Counted from the stretch's first letter, positions 1 to 11,879 are shown. The stretch: DNA of 64,000 bases from Monosporascus cannonballus (GCA_004154925.1 QJNS01000037.1:248001-312000), one strand, 5' to 3'. The notes: a model not told the origin generated them from the letters alone. Numbers and translations: made by a program.

Positions 1-229
1 AAGATAAAATATTAAAAAAAGATAATCGGAAAATTTGCTATATTATTAAGGAAATACGGATTCCTAATTAAATCTTTACGGTACTTCCACAATATCAAAG
101 ATTTAAGAAATAATTTAAAAATAAAGAAAATTACGAATTACCGCCATATAATTAATAGGATTATAAAATACCTATTAAAAAAAGATATTATCCTAAGTTC
201 TATAAGATTTATTACATAAACCCAAAAAA

Positions 230-1000
230 GTTAAAAACTTTATAAAAAATATATAACTTAATTTAAAAAAAATATATTTAATTTTTTAATTCCTTTGTTA
301 AATATCTAATTCTTATAATACCAAAAATTAAGGATAACAAATAAAAGATTAATAAAAACGGAAACCTTATTTACTAAAAAATAATTGATTACAAATAATT
401 AAATAATATTATAATTAAGAATAAATATTTCTTAATATTTATAAATACTTTAAAGGAAAATATTAACAAAGCCAAATAATTTATAATATTTAACTTTTAT
501 AATAATTATTATTATATTAAAATAATTAAAGGAAAAAAATGAAAAACGGTATTTAAAATAATATATAGACTTTATAAGTACCGAATAATACCTATAAGAC
601 TTATTAATGTCCCCGCCAGTTTCCAAAATTTGGTTATAATTACCTTATAATAGTTTTTGGATAAATTCGTATTTGTTTACCTTGACGATATCCTTATTTA
701 TTCCGAGATTTTAAAGGAATATAAAAAGTATATCGCTTAAATGTTTAAAATTCTGGATAAAATTAATATTTGAATTAACTTTACCAAAAATATATGGCAT
801 ATCCAAAAATTAGATTTTTTGGGATATATTTTTATACTAGGCCAAATTTAAATTTAACGATCCAAATTAAAAACAGTTAAAGATTAACTTATCATTAATA
901 AGGCGACCGTTATAAATATCCGACAAATTTTAGGATTTACGGGTTACGTACGCGATTTAATTAAGGGATATGGAAATATAATTAAGCTTTTAACGAAACT
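230..1000 (+). pseudogene. Reverse transcriptase relic of element A
   Basis: Would copy element RNA into cDNA. In the frame of position 663 one reads KFVFVYLDDILIYSEILKEY; the catalytic YLDD is intact at 678-689. The following stretch KLDFLGYIF (about 808-834) matches the usual Ty3/gypsy RT segment after the catalytic site. Upstream residues such as KTETLF are recognisable but degraded. Stops interrupt the frame (for example shortly after YKKYIA), so it cannot be translated whole. Limits are approximate. Confidence 0.8.
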
Positions 1001-1009
1001 TATTATTAA

Positions 1010-1500
1010 GGAGTATATCGGAAAAAAATTCGAATTTCCCAAAAAAGCTAAAAAAGCGTTTCGGGAATTAAAAGAAATAATTACTAGCGGATTTATCGTA
1101 AAAATGTTAAATCCTAATAAAACAAAATAATTAAAAACAAATATTTTAAAATATGTCCTAAACGTAATTTTGGGATAATATAAAAATAATGGCAAATAAT
1201 ACCTAATAACATATTATTCGAAAGTATTCCGAAATGTAAAACTTAAATACTAAATTTACGATAAAAAGTTATTAGTAATTATTAACGTTTTTAAGGAATA
1301 AGAACTTTTCCTTAACGGAACAAAAAAACCTTTCGATATTTATTTTAATCATAAAAACTTTACGTAATTTATGAAAACCTAAAAGCTAAACAAATAACAT
1401 AAAAAATTGTAGATTTTTTTTATCCAAATTTAATTTCAAAATATATTATATTAGAAGAAAAGAAAATATATAAGCAAATATTTTTAATTGCAAAAGAAAT
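1010..1500 (+). pseudogene. Connection/RNase H relic of element A
   Basis: Degrades the RNA strand during reverse transcription in the intact element. The frame reads KKFEFPKKAKKAFRELKEII from about 1021, the tether before RNase H, then IYDKKLLVIINVFKE from about 1257, which matches the conserved D-K-E-L-L-A-I-V region of Ty3/gypsy RNase H (one Glu replaced by Lys). Broken by several stops. Confidence 0.7.
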
Positions 1501-1779
1501 TATAATTCCAAAATTCCTAAAAAAAATATATACATGTTATAATATAATAAAAATGGAATTATATATTTATGTAAGATAATAAAAAAACTAACTACCGAAC
1601 TTTTAATATGGTTCCGGAATTTTTACGATACGAAAAAATAAAAAGAAATTTAATAGCTAAAAGGATAACTTAAAAATTAGTTATTATATTATGGCAAAAT
1701 CAATGTTCTTAAGGATTAACAAAAACAATTCGTAAAAAAATTCTATAAGGACTTATTATATAAATATTAAGAAATTTTT

Positions 1780-2800
1780 AAAATTACTTAATAGCTATAA
1801 AAAAATACGATTTCCCTAAGCTACGCCGTATGGTCAAAATAATTATTAAGAATTATAACGTTTGTAATAAAACTAAGGCAGTACGCCATAAGCCTTACGG
1901 ACTACTATAACCTACCGACATATCTAATAAAACATAAAATATTATAACTTAGGATTTTATTATTAGCTTATTTTTATTTAAAAATTTAATTACTGAAATT
2001 AAATACGATAAAATATGGGTAATTATTAATAAATTTAGTAAATATAGGTACTTTTTATTTTTTTTAAAAAAATATAACGGCAAAATAATTAGTTTATGCT
2101 TTTATTAAATAATATCTTAATAAATATAAGATACCTAAAAAGGTCGTTTTAAACCGAAATACGTTATTTATTTTAAAATTCGGCATTAATTTTTTTCAAT
2201 AAATTAGTATTAAATTTAAATATTTAATAACGTATTATTCTTAAACGGATAATTAAATCGAAAAATTAAATTAAACCCTGGAATAATATTTGCGAAATTA
2301 CGTTAATTATTAATAAAATAATTGGGTAAAGTTTTTATTATTAGCATAAATTGTTTATAATATATATATTAACGAAAATATAAACGTATTTCCTTATATA
2401 ATTATGTATAAATATAACGCAAAAATAAAACGACCTAAATAACCGTTTAATAAGGTACCAAAAATTATTACGATTACCTTAAAAGCAAAAACGTTAATAA
2501 TAAAAATTAAAATAATTTAAGCCCGATTCCAAAACGAATTAAAGTTCTTATAATAACGGATAACCTAGTACTATAATAAAAAAAATAAAGTTTATTTGTT
2601 ACGTTAAAAATAAAACGTAACCTTAATTATTTTATAAATCAAAATAAAAGAATTTAACAATAAATTTAATTTTAAAAAGCTTAATCCGTTTAAAATTAAC
2701 AAAGTTATTTTTAAAATTAATTATCGATTATCGTTACCCAAAAATATAAAAATATATCCCGTTTTTTATATTTTTCTATTCGAATTAGTATTTAAGAATA
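1780..2800 (+). pseudogene. Integrase relic of element A
   Basis: Would insert the cDNA into the chromosome. About 1830-1910 shows NYNVCNKTKA, the second half of an H2C2 zinc-binding motif, and about 1985-2050 reads KYDKIWVIINKFSKYRYF, matching the D-x-I-L-V-I-V-D-R-F-S-K stretch around the first catalytic Asp (here Asn). At 2740-2800 a PVFYIFLLE segment marks the start of the C-terminal region that precedes the chromodomain. Frame changes and stops are frequent. Confidence 0.7.
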
Positions 2801-2817
2801 TCCCGTTAGAAATAGAC

Positions 2818-2995
2818 CTGGAAATCGAAAAAGATTTTAACGAATACAAAGTCGAACGAATATTAGATTTTAAAATAATTAAAAATAAAATCTAATACCT
2901 AATTAAATAAAAAGAGTATTTATATAAAAAAATACATGGGAATTATTTAATTATTTAACGAATGCGATAAATTTAATTAAGACGTTTTTTTGCCA
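2818..2995 (+). pseudogene. Chromodomain at integrase C-terminus, element A
   Basis: Chromodomains at the integrase C-terminus steer insertion toward histone-marked chromatin. The frame reads LEIEKDFNEYKVERILDFKI followed by YLIK and KEY and a trailing EYLYKKIHGNYL, which fits the chromodomain pattern E-V-E-R-I-L-D ... Y-L-I-K-W-K-G-Y ... T-W-E-P with the Trp codons lost as stops. This places A in the chromovirus clade. Confidence 0.85.
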
Positions 2996-3174
2996 AAATC
3001 CTGATTAATTATTTTTAATACGGTTAAGGTCGTAAGTAATAACGGTTTCCCGCTTAAATCCAAACTTTCGGCGTTTTAGTCGAAAAAGGTAAACGCTTTT
3101 AAAATAACGTCCATTTCGAATATTAATTATATTTGTTTTATATTTATGTAACATTACTTTTCTTTTATTTTTTC

Positions 3175-3610
3175 CCGTTTTTTTAATTGATTTAATTCCA
3201 AACTTTCTTTTAATAACTTTACTGCTTTTTTTTTTGAAAAAGGTTTATTAAAAATATAAACGCCTTAATTTTTTAATAAATTCTTTTGATTTTTTATCCT
3301 GCTGGCGGCGCAATTCGACTAATTTTCTTTTTATTGCCTTTTGTTCCTTTTTTGTAATCTTCTGGTACGTTAAAAAGCTATTTTCGGTTTTACGTTATTT
3401 GCGTGATAAGCGGTTCTGCGTTTCGTTTATTTTTTATAACGAATTCATAATTAAAACGTTACAAAAAGGACGTTGCCGACAGATATAACAATTATAACTT
3501 AAGTATTCCGGAACGTAAAAATAATTAGTTTTATTACGTTAAACATAATTCGAATAAGGGAAAACCTTAATACCAAATTTTTTAATTAAATTAGTACGAA
3601 TATTACGGGA
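3175..3610 (-). pseudogene. Antisense ORF of element A: Cys-rich plus coiled coil
   Basis: A minus-strand frame between the chromodomain and the 3' LTR. It runs about 140 codons with only a handful of stops, far fewer than the surrounding frames. It begins near RNIRTNLIKKFGIKVFP, then has Cys/Tyr positions in the pattern YSNY..YNCYICRQRPFC (RIP turns Cys into Tyr), suggesting paired Cys-x2-Cys motifs. A charged helical stretch (KKEQKAIKRKLVELRRQQDK) follows, which looks like a coiled coil. Chromoviruses C2, C3, C5 and C6 carry an ORF at the same place and orientation. The function is unknown; a nucleic-acid-binding protein is a guess. Confidence 0.55.
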
Positions 3611-3762
3611 ACCATATTAATTTAACCGAGGTTTTTTTTTCTTTTTAAATACGACTTATTATAATAAAATTAATTGAAATATTTTTAATTTTTTTTAACA
3701 AAACAAAATAACGACTTACGGTTTTTATCTTTAGGACAAAAATCTTTGAAAAAGGGAAATAA

Positions 3763-4170
3763 TATTATAGGAACAAGGGTTCCTATTTCGAGGAAATTAT
3801 CCTTTAAGGCCTAACGCAGATTTATTACGGTTAAACCCCGGACGGAAGGCTTAATTTTTAATGTGATTTGATTAATCTGGGTAATCTGGGGACCAAATTA
3901 TACAGATTTAATAGATTTACGACATACTTACTTTGGAAATTAGGATATATAATAAATCGGTTTTTTATATAAATAACACCTACTTAGTTTCGTTCCTTAA
4001 CTATTAATCTAAGCTTTTAATCCAGAGGCAACTGTACCGTTCTTTAATTAAAGGAAAAATCTTTAAATTTTTTTAACGAATAAACTACTAAACCATTTTT
4101 CGCCTTATTGTTACCTGAAAATCAAGACCCTCCTCGGATACTGCTCATACCTCCAGGTGGATGTATGACA
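3763..4170 (+). repeat. Probable 3' LTR of element A
   Basis: A purine-rich tract (gaaaaagggaaataa) ends just before TATTATAGG, the expected RIP form of TGTCAT, and the block ends ATGACA, giving matching inverted ends. A 22-nt imperfect palindrome (4146-4167, arms CATAC.TCCA/TGGA.GTATG) lies at the right end. Immediately to the right the sequence aligns to the integrase region of the C family, consistent with an insertion boundary. The partner LTR is outside the window, so this is an inference. Confidence 0.45.
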
Positions 4171-5818
4171 GGTTCGTTACAGAAAGTAACTAGGTTGAAA
4201 ATTACTAATCGTATAACTGGCTTATAATATCAATTATTACGAAAACATTAAATTGATATCTAGAAACAGCACGTTAGTTGTACTTCAGAAATTATAAAAA
4301 AAATATATGACGATATCTTAATTAATATTAAAATAATTTAAATAATTATACTGAGAAATAAAAATAAAATTAGAATTTGTACGTTACTAAATAAACAAGT
4401 ATTATAATTAAAAAGGGTTAAAAGAACTAATTTTCGAAAAAGAGATAATAATTCTATTATCTATAAAAAAATATTAAAATAAAACAACCTAGCAAAACAC
4501 TCGATTTTAAATATATTGGTCTATATAAAACCGCTAAAAACTTTTTCGAAGGTAATTACTAATGAGAACTTTTATCTAAAGTTAACTTTCATCCAATTTT
4601 CCATATTTTTCTATTCCAATTAACGGCAAATACTTTCATAACACGTAAGGGATAAAACGATATAAAGTAAGAAACGAATAATTATATAAAATGGAAAGAA
4701 TATTCAATATAAAAAGAGAAAAGGGATTTATTAAGTATTTAATCAAATAAAAAAAATACTTAAATTCCGAGAATACCTAATAACTAGCCAAAAATCTTAT
4801 AAATACCTAGCGTTTATTAAAGAACTTTCACCAGTAACGCCGAGGTTAACGGAATCAAAAGCTCCTCAGTCAATAATCGATTAATCGATAAACTTAAGAT
4901 TAGACCAATCGAAAGAAAATATGGCCTATATCGACGTAAACCTTACGGCCTTTAACCTGGCCTTTTTTTGACGTTCTAATTCGTTTAGTTTTTTAAAGAC
5001 TGGAGACCCTAAGACAGCATATAAACTATCCGATTAGCCCATAATTCTTTCTGTGTCCGAAGCCTGCAAACTTTGGCCTACGCCTATTTCGCTTTTTTTC
5101 CGCTTTCTTGAATTCAATCTTTATCTTAACATAATTAGAAACGAGCTGTTTAAGCTGAAAAATAAAAAATCCGTTAACGTTGAAAAGACCTTGATTCTAT
5201 ACAATATATATTATACAAGGAAAAAAAATCAAAAAAACAACGAGGTAGAGAAACGATTTCTAACAAACGCAATAAGAATAAATAAGCATATTTACGAAAC
5301 GAAAAGTAATAAGTTTAAGCAGGATAATTCGTTTCTTAGTTTTGCAATTAGTTTTTTCAATATGTTTTAATATAGTAGTAAATTAACTTATGGAAAAAAA
5401 GAAACGTTTTCGAAGCGAAAATTGAAAAAAAAGAGGATCGTATTACGAAATAACACGTTACGGTTTCCGGAAACGGTCATAATAGAGATGTCAGAAAAAG
5501 AAGTGGGTTGGGTTACGTAATAGCTCGACAGGATCGAGAACAGAGTTATTAAAGCCTAGTTCGATAGAATCGAGAACAGAGCTATCAAAGCCTGGTCCTA
5601 AAGTAAAAGAAGGTGATAATATATAAATACGTTCATTTTCATAGTTTAGATAATTTCAACTTGCAATACTTATCAATATTAATCGTTTGCAATATAAGTT
5701 CGATATTAAAAAACGTAACACGATACTATATTCATTACTTAGATTCCTACGATACTTCTGCTAATATAAACCCGTACGACTTAGGTTTAATAGTTGGTTA
5801 AATCGCCTAGCTGTCACA
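4171..5818 (+). mobile_element. Chromovirus C1, 3' end only
   Basis: Plus-strand remnant homologous to the integrase C-terminus, chromodomain and 3' region of C2, C3 and C4. The chromodomain frame (about 4690-4850) gives NGKNIQYKKRKGIY, then IKKILKFREYLITSQKSYKY, aligning to the same segment at 35790-35930 and 42390-42560. Residues of the chromodomain Trp codons are stops. The region between chromodomain and LTR (4870-5440) holds a short plus-strand ORF at 5053-5370 that I do not regard as a gene, and no clear homologue of the antisense ORF seen in other copies. The 5' part of C1 is presumably left of the window, displaced by A. Confidence 0.7.
5441..5818 (+). repeat. 3' LTR of chromovirus C1
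   Basis: Starts TATTACGAAATAAC after a purine-rich stretch and ends CTAGCTGTCACA. Its right 200 bp (from about 5600, including the CATAGTTTAGATAA-like segment and CCCGTACGACTTAGGTTTAA) align with the right halves of the C2, C3 and C4 LTRs, but the left half is unrelated. It contains a roughly 50-bp duplicated segment (GATAGAATCGAGAACAGAGC and its neighbour). Confidence 0.75.
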
Positions 5819-6172
5819 CCTTTGATATATTTGGTTCTTAGACCAGTCGACATCTTAGGCTGATTAGGATGTACAAAGAGCAATGGTTTTCGTTAGGTAA
5901 GTTTATGATTAACCCATTGCGAGATTGGAGGGAGGTCGATAACATACCTATTAGCATTCCGGTTAATCTGACCTAGTTCGTTTTCCGTATTGTTATAAGC
6001 GTACAAACGATGGCTTACGTCTGGTGATTTCTGAACTATATCAATACGTTAACGTAGCGCTTAAGGAGGCGTACAAGGGTTTATTGCACCAATTAAAATA
6101 AAGGTTAGGTAGATATATTTAGGTATATGGGGTACTGCTATAAAAATGGAAAATATTTTAGCAAGCTGTATA
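5819..6172. other. Unassigned segment between C1 and the hAT-like block
   Basis: Base composition is more balanced than in the flanking elements. No ORF, repeat or RNA gene could be supported. It may be a relic of host or older repeat sequence. Confidence 0.4.
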
Positions 6173-6869
6173 TAGGGTGAGTAATTTTTAAAAATAACGC
6201 ATAACTAATAATAACACTTATAACTCTATACGTACTTTCAGCTTTTTTGGATTATTTTATTATTGTTTTTAATTTTCTATAATAAATAATTTTTTTATTA
6301 TGAATTAATAATTATTATTTAAGGTCTCCTAAAGTATGGTAATACTATTTTGAAAATAATTTTAATATCGATTTTTTTGATAAGAAAATACTCGAAAGCT
6401 AGGGACGCCTATTAAATCCTGCCGTTAATAACGATAATAGCGAAAATAGTAATTTAAAAAACGGCGAATATAAAGATCCTAAATTATATAATAAGGAACC
6501 TTATCAGCCACCTAATTAATAACTTAATTAGGAGCTTAATCGTGATATTAACCGCGATCATACCAGAAAATCTAACGAACAATTTATTTATCGATTTATA
6601 TAATAAAGATACCCGTATAGGACATCGGATAAATTTGTATCGTTCTTATCCTTATTAAACGTACAGCGAAAAAATCAGGCGGATTTTCTCGTAATTACCA
6701 AAATCTATTTCTAGTACTAAAACCGATTTAAAGATAAATAGGTAAAATGGTTCCGATAGTAATCCGAGTTCGCAAAATACGCTAATTTGAAAAATAAACG
6801 TTAGCTCGAAAAAGCCTTATTAATACTTAATAGAATTATCCGTTTTTCGTAATATTGGAGTAAATTCAT

Positions 6870-7740
6870 ATAGCTTTATAATCGGCATATTGGCGAGCCG
6901 AAGCTTAAGTGCCGGTATTGCGATTATTATTTAGTTCACCTAAAATTTCTTTGGAATAACGAAACAAGTTCGATAAAAAATACTTAGTTATTCGGTTATA
7001 TAGGAAAAAAAAATAAATTAATCGAGACGGATTATTCGTAATGGCTGATCAGATACAATTACGATATATATTTAAATATAAAATAATAGTATAATAACCT
7101 GTCGATGTTATATTAACGTATTTTTAAAACCCAATATTAATTGATATACCTAATATTAATATAATTCTTTTAACAAATTGCTTTGTATTTTTTCGTATTT
7201 TAACATTTATTCATCAATTGTTTATTAGATTAATATTTTCGAACGTTTATGTTATGACATACCTCGAATTTCAGGCTGCCAGTTATTAAGATATATCTGA
7301 ATTACGTAAATACGGCGATATTATAGTTAAATAAGTAATTAGTAATATTCTTATAGAGGCTTATATATCTATAAATTGCGATATATGGGTAATACTTTAT
7401 CTTAAATTTATATTTTGAAGGCTTATTATTTATTGGATTAATTACGAATAGCCAAAACGTTATTTTGTAGTCGATACTTAAATATGTACGGATAAGAGAT
7501 CTAAATCGAACGGCAAAAAGTTGTTGTATTGGTTAAAAGATTTTGTGCTGACTAATCGGTTCCGCATTATTACCGCCGATAATAGGCCTAACGTTTTCCA
7601 GGATTTTATACGTAAATGGTTACGTAATAACTTGGATAACTAATTCGCATAGTCGAAAAAAATCCGTTATCTTATTTGTACGTTATACGTATTACAAAGG
7701 GGTTTCCATAATTTTTTCCTTACTCCTAGCATAAAGCCAA
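6870..7740 (+). pseudogene. hAT-like transposase relic with BED-type finger
   Basis: Around 6880-6975 the plus frame reads RHIGEPKLKCRYCDYYLVH with a Cys-x2-Cys pair, then NETSSIKN, resembling the C-x2-C ... G-T-S-(N/S)-(M/L)-x-x-H-L pattern of BED zinc fingers. Further on (about 7500-7640) it reads LLYWLKDFVLTNRFRIITAD, then NRPNVFQDFIRKWL, resembling the catalytic-core TDNA(S/T)NN region of hAT transposases. After that come KKIRYLICTLYVLQRGFHN, where hAT proteins have R-C-x-x-H-x-x-x-L. Stops and probable frameshifts throughout. I could not find the C-terminal dimerisation domain. The family assignment rests on these motifs only. Confidence 0.4.
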
Positions 7741-9125
7741 TTATTAATTTAAAAAATGTTTTAAGAATTATGGTTAAAAAAAGGTAAACATTTCTAAATA
7801 AAGAAATAAGTCGAACGATTTACTTAAAAAGATTATAATCGAATTAATAAATTTCTCTCACAATAATTATAAAATAATTCCGGAAGCTAATAATATAATT
7901 ACGGCCCTTTATTACCTAAATTTATTTTAATATTAAGTAATGTTAAGCGATGAATCAATTTTTAAAATTTAGTAGGATATAATTAATAGCAAAATATTGC
8001 ATAATAAATAAATACTCCAGATAATTCGTAATATATTATATCGTTAAAATTTACTTATATATTTTTGGTTACGTCTTAACAAACTTTAGCTTATTTTCAA
8101 ACCTTTTGTACAGGTTTACCTTGTATTGCGTAAATATAATTATGAATTTTTTTAAGGGTTCGAAATTCATAAATTATTTTATTAATATTTTTGAATGTTT
8201 TATCTAGGTAACAAATAATTTTGGAGTCTTTCGCGAAAATTACCTTGGCTATATAATTACTAGTTATAAAAGTATAATTAAATATTTTTAAAAATATCTG
8301 TATCATATTAAAGTAAAATGTTCTAATCTTTGCTCTAATAAGTTATTAGAAAAGGAGAAAAAAATAACAAATCAAGCGAAACTTTCGCCTGCAGATAATA
8401 TGCATCGAGCGCTTATGTGATTACGGCTTTTGCGAAAAAGTACGATATTTGAAATTGGTAAAATCCATAAGTATACCAGTAAATTTTTCAAATAAAACCG
8501 CGAACTGATTTATTTATCGGTATTACTTTACTCCTTATTTTAACGTAGGGCTATTACGTTTCGTAATCACTTTAATAACTGGCAACAATATTTCAATTTG
8601 GATTTTTTAAAGGAAAAAATCTATAAAAAACTATATTATACCTAAAGTAGACGTACAAAAGATACTAGCAGGATTATGATAAAAAAATATGTCTAGGTTT
8701 AACGTACGGTTTTAAATAGCGAATCGGTTTAACCTTATCGAAATAATATTATTAAATTCGAATCTTAAAAAAAGGCGCTTAGTTTTACGCCGTATCGACA
8801 AACTCTAGAAGAATAATATTAATAAATATTTTCGTTACGAGCGTAAGTTTTTTAATTCCCTTATATAAATTATTTCCTAATTATTTTATACAGGTATAAA
8901 TATTAATTAAGATATTTTGGAATTTTAGTATAGGATCAACAACTTGTTATCCAAATTCGTATATCTTATACGCGATATTTTTTGTATTTAATATTTTTCC
9001 GTATTAATAAAACGTACCTACATTATCGTACGTATAAAGTTTACCTTTAATCGTTTTTTATAAAATCAAATTTATTTAAGCATTTTTTTATAGTATCGTT
9101 TTATATCCGACTTTAACTATTGGCG
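7741..9125. other. Degraded part of the hAT-like block
   Basis: AT-rich, RIP-like sequence. Plus-strand frames at about 8370-8640 are partly open (SPADNMHRALM, LRLLRKSTIFEIGKIHKYTS) and may continue the transposase, but the frame breaks repeatedly. A 69-codon minus-strand ORF at 8097-8306 has no recognisable feature. Nothing else supported. Confidence 0.3.
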
Positions 9126-9629
9126 TTTGAAAATAATATCGCATACGATAGGGACGACATAGAAAATGCGCGCGAAAAATTGTTATGGCTGCACCATGCC
9201 ATTACGCCACCAGGGCAAAAGATCAGTGGAATGATCGCAATTGAGGCAATCATCCTGGTGCTTACAGCCGTATAAGAGCTGTCACGGTGGACAAGGCCGT
9301 AACAAAAATACGAAAACCGTAAGAAAGCGCTTTTCAAAGTATTCGATATACCATTTATCGATATATTAGGGCTGTTACCAATTACGGATCTAATACCCGA
9401 TAATCCTAAAGGAATCCTAAATATACTCGGCAAAAATAACGAAGAAAAAAAGGTACAAAAAATCCCTAATGCTGGTTAAATTGCTACTGTAAGCGGATTT
9501 CAATATATAGACAAAGAAATATCTATTAATCCAGATAATATTATTATTACTGAAAAAACAAGAGAAATAGCAGTAATAAATAAAAGTATTATAAAAGTAC
9601 GTAGAAATAAGTTTACAAAAAGAATTTAA
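9126..9629 (+). pseudogene. Broken ORF of unknown function, lightly mutated
   Basis: One plus-strand frame stays open for about 168 codons with only three internal stops (all TAA) and ends at TAA 9627-9629. It begins around FENNIAYDRDDIENAREKLL-like sequence, has LWLHHAITPPGQKISGMIAI, then a stretch FDIPFIDILGLLPITDLIPD, and ends KVRRNKFTKRI. CpA dinucleotides are more frequent here than nearby, so it is less mutated than the rest of the block. It may be a second ORF of the hAT-like element or a captured gene. I do not recognise the family. A minus-strand ORF over the same bases is judged a shadow. Confidence 0.45.
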
Positions 9630-11000
9630 TGTCTAGACCTTATTAAATCGTAATTATTCGTACATAATAATTCAAATAATCTATTATCTTAATTTTAATA
9701 AATAAGGGTTATTATTATTAAATCTGACCGGCAGGTTACATAACATTTATATTTATAACGTTATAAGACAAAATAAATATGTATTTAAGCGTCTAAAAAT
9801 TTAATTTACTTTTTATTCCGTAATAACTATAAAAAACGAAATAATTATGAAATAATTTAAACCAAATATCCAAATTATTAGTATGGCTAAAAGAAATCTT
9901 ATCGATAAAACCCACTTTTTTTATATTAATCTTTTTACCTAATTACTTAAGCGTAATAACGTTTTATTTAGAACATTTTTCTTTTTTCAAATTATTGCCG
10001 CTTTAACTTTAATTAATTAACGTTATTAATTATTTATAACCATATACTTAATTATATTATGAATTTTAACAAATAATCCTGGAATAATCCCTTATTATAA
10101 TATTAAGCGTTTTAAGTAAATCTGGTTAATATTAATAACTTTTTCAATATGGACGAAAAAAGTACTAACGAACCGCCGATTTTTTATCGGCCCTTTTTTA
10201 AAAAAGCTCTTTCTGAAAAAAAATTTATAACTGCTCGGAAAAAGCCAGCAGTTTTTACTTATGGCAAACTCATAATATGCTTTTTTTCTTAATTAAATAA
10301 AATTATTTTATAATTATTTCAAAAATTTAAAATTAACTTTTCGTAACGCGAACGTTATGCGAAATTCGACGTTACCAACTTCACCAATTATTGCTAATAT
10401 CTAAGTCATCTTTTTAGCGAGTAATTTGCGAAATTATACAAATATTCAAAATTAATTTATATTTCCAAAAAATGTTATGGGCGTTTTGTAAAAAAGAATT
10501 AAATTAGTATTTGTTAAGCCTTTTAAAATTAAATACTTGTTTTGACAGAATTATGAAAGAATTTAATTTTTTATAACAAATAATTTATATATTATTTATG
10601 GAAAACGAATTACCTTATAAAAAACGATATAAATCTCGTCGAACAGATTTACGGCAATTACAATACGTTAGGAAACCTTTGGATATAATTATCAGAAACT
10701 GGGTTTCGAAAGCCAGGTATTAAACCGGCTAAAAATGGATTCGCGATAACCAGAAAGGAGAAGATCGACGGGATAACTGTATTTGGAGTTTGGCTTAATT
10801 ACTTGGTTAAGAATGCGGTTTAAATATGGCTGGTACAGGCACGATATGGCGTTGGTTTACTTATGATACCCAAAAGTTTTATATTGTTAATAAATTTCAG
10901 TTGTTAGTTATATGTGATTATTTTTTATTATTTTACCGTATACCTAAAAATTAGGCTTGCTACTTGCATACGATTATTTCAGATTATTTCTTCACCCATG
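9630..11000. other. Unassigned right part of the hAT-like block
   Basis: AT-rich to about 10600, then gradually more balanced. A short open stretch at 10150-10290 (MDEKSTNEPPIFYRPFFKKA) and another near 10690-10830 (SETGFRKPGIKPAK) could be coding relics, but no frame continues far enough to call a gene. The last 100 bases (10990-11090) hold GGGT/ACCC-rich repeats. Confidence 0.3.
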
Positions 11001-11090
11001 AGTGACCTGTGGGTATTTTTTTTGCCTGGATCACCCAAATTTAGCGTGGGTATTCGTGGGTCACCCACGGGTACCCATTCCCTCACCCTA

Positions 11091-11531
11091 AGCGTATTCC
11101 TCCGGATGCTCGTACATCGACTTTAGGACCGCTTATAGGGTTGCCTTGTCTGCATCCTCGAGGGCCCGCGACGGGGGCAGCTCGAGCTCGCGTTTAATGT
11201 TTGTGATCATAATCGGAAGAGCTAGATGGACGGGCCTGCTGGCGACTAGGCGTAGAGGGCGCGTATAAGCGCATCGAGCTCAATTAGACTAAGCTTAATT
11301 CGACTACATCATCAGGTGGCTCAGGTCACGATAATTATATACGCACAATGTGGTAGCTACTTGAGCTGTTGAGCATCTCTCTCTTCCATTGGAAGAGTTC
11401 TGTCCGGACTTGCATTTATGTACATAAAATTTCCATCGGGAGGACCGGACCACTCTATACTTGCAGTACTCTCACCTTAACGCGCCATACACAACGAAAA
11501 TCCAAGCTTGGTAGGGGTTTGGGCATGAAGC
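11091..11531. other. GC-richer island, left part
   Basis: No sign of heavy RIP: CpA and GC content are normal. Open frames here are short and overlap. The plus ORF 11369-11737 is not preferred over the overlapping frame described at 11532. No gene supported. Confidence 0.4.
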
Positions 11532-11879
11532 ATGAACTATTGGAACGAACACGCTCATCACGAGTCATCATTTGCAGAGATTGGAGAGCTAGTACATATT
11601 GGTACAACGAATGTGACACGGTATGCAATAAAAAGCGAAGTCATTCGACAACAGGGAGACATCTTGACAATGTTGCTCAACGCATCCTAGCAGTCAACCC
11701 TTCGGCAAGTTTTGAGAAATATTTATCCTCATTTTAGTTCTTTAACAGGGAATAAACATACTAAGCGGGCTGTTGTAAGGGAAACACAAGAGGATAACTG
11801 GCTGTCAGAGAAAAGAATGTAACAGCGTGAAAGGCAGGAAGAAACAGTCTTGCAAGAAGGTAGCAGTATAGAGATTTGA
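11532..11879 (+). pseudogene. Gene fragment of unknown function in the GC island
   Basis: A plus-strand frame from ATG 11532 reads MNYWNEHAHHESSFAEIGEL, then NVTRYAIKSEVIRQQGDILT. It contains 115 codons with two internal stops (TAG 11688, TAA 11820) before TGA 11877. The segment after the first stop (QSTLRQVLRNIYPHFSSLTG) is protein-like and helical. Beyond 11879 the same frame has stops at about random density, although short stretches up to 12350 (NLSIPYPLED, IPTLHFEEARTK, ACHLEKLP) still look protein-like, so the original gene may have extended to there. Function not recognised; possibly the N-terminal part of a larger soluble protein. Confidence 0.35.

Larger units (their letters stand above)
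1..4170 (+). mobile_element. Chromovirus A (Ty3/gypsy), left-truncated, RIP-decayed
   Basis: Plus-strand retrotransposon relic whose 5' part lies outside the window. Reading left to right it shows reverse transcriptase, RNase H, integrase and a C-terminal chromodomain, the order typical of chromodomain Ty3/gypsy elements. An antisense ORF and a probable 3' LTR follow. All frames carry many stops of the TAA/TAG/TGA type expected from C-to-T changes. Right of its probable LTR the sequence continues as another chromovirus (C1), so A appears to have inserted into C1. Confidence 0.8.
6173..11090 (+). mobile_element. Candidate decayed DNA transposon, probably hAT-like
   Basis: The left end TAGGGTGAG (6173) is the exact reverse complement of CTCACCCTA ending at 11090, giving 9-bp terminal inverted repeats about 4.9 kb apart. 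The right end carries several GGGT/ACCC-rich short repeats inside it, as subterminal repeats would. The flanking 8-mers (GCTGTATA and AGCGTATT) are similar only if a base is gapped, so a TSD is not established. A BED-finger-like motif and a hAT-like ITADN segment lie inside on the plus strand. Superfamily and ends are inferences. Confidence 0.4.

Noticed and set aside
5053..5370. 105-codon plus-strand ORF in C1
   Set aside because: Lies between chromodomain and LTR of C1, not conserved at that position in C2, C3, C5 or C6, Lys/Asn-rich composition as expected from AT-rich DNA.
9113..9433. 106-codon minus-strand ORF
   Set aside because: Shadow of the plus-strand broken ORF 9126-9629, whose frame is longer and reads better.
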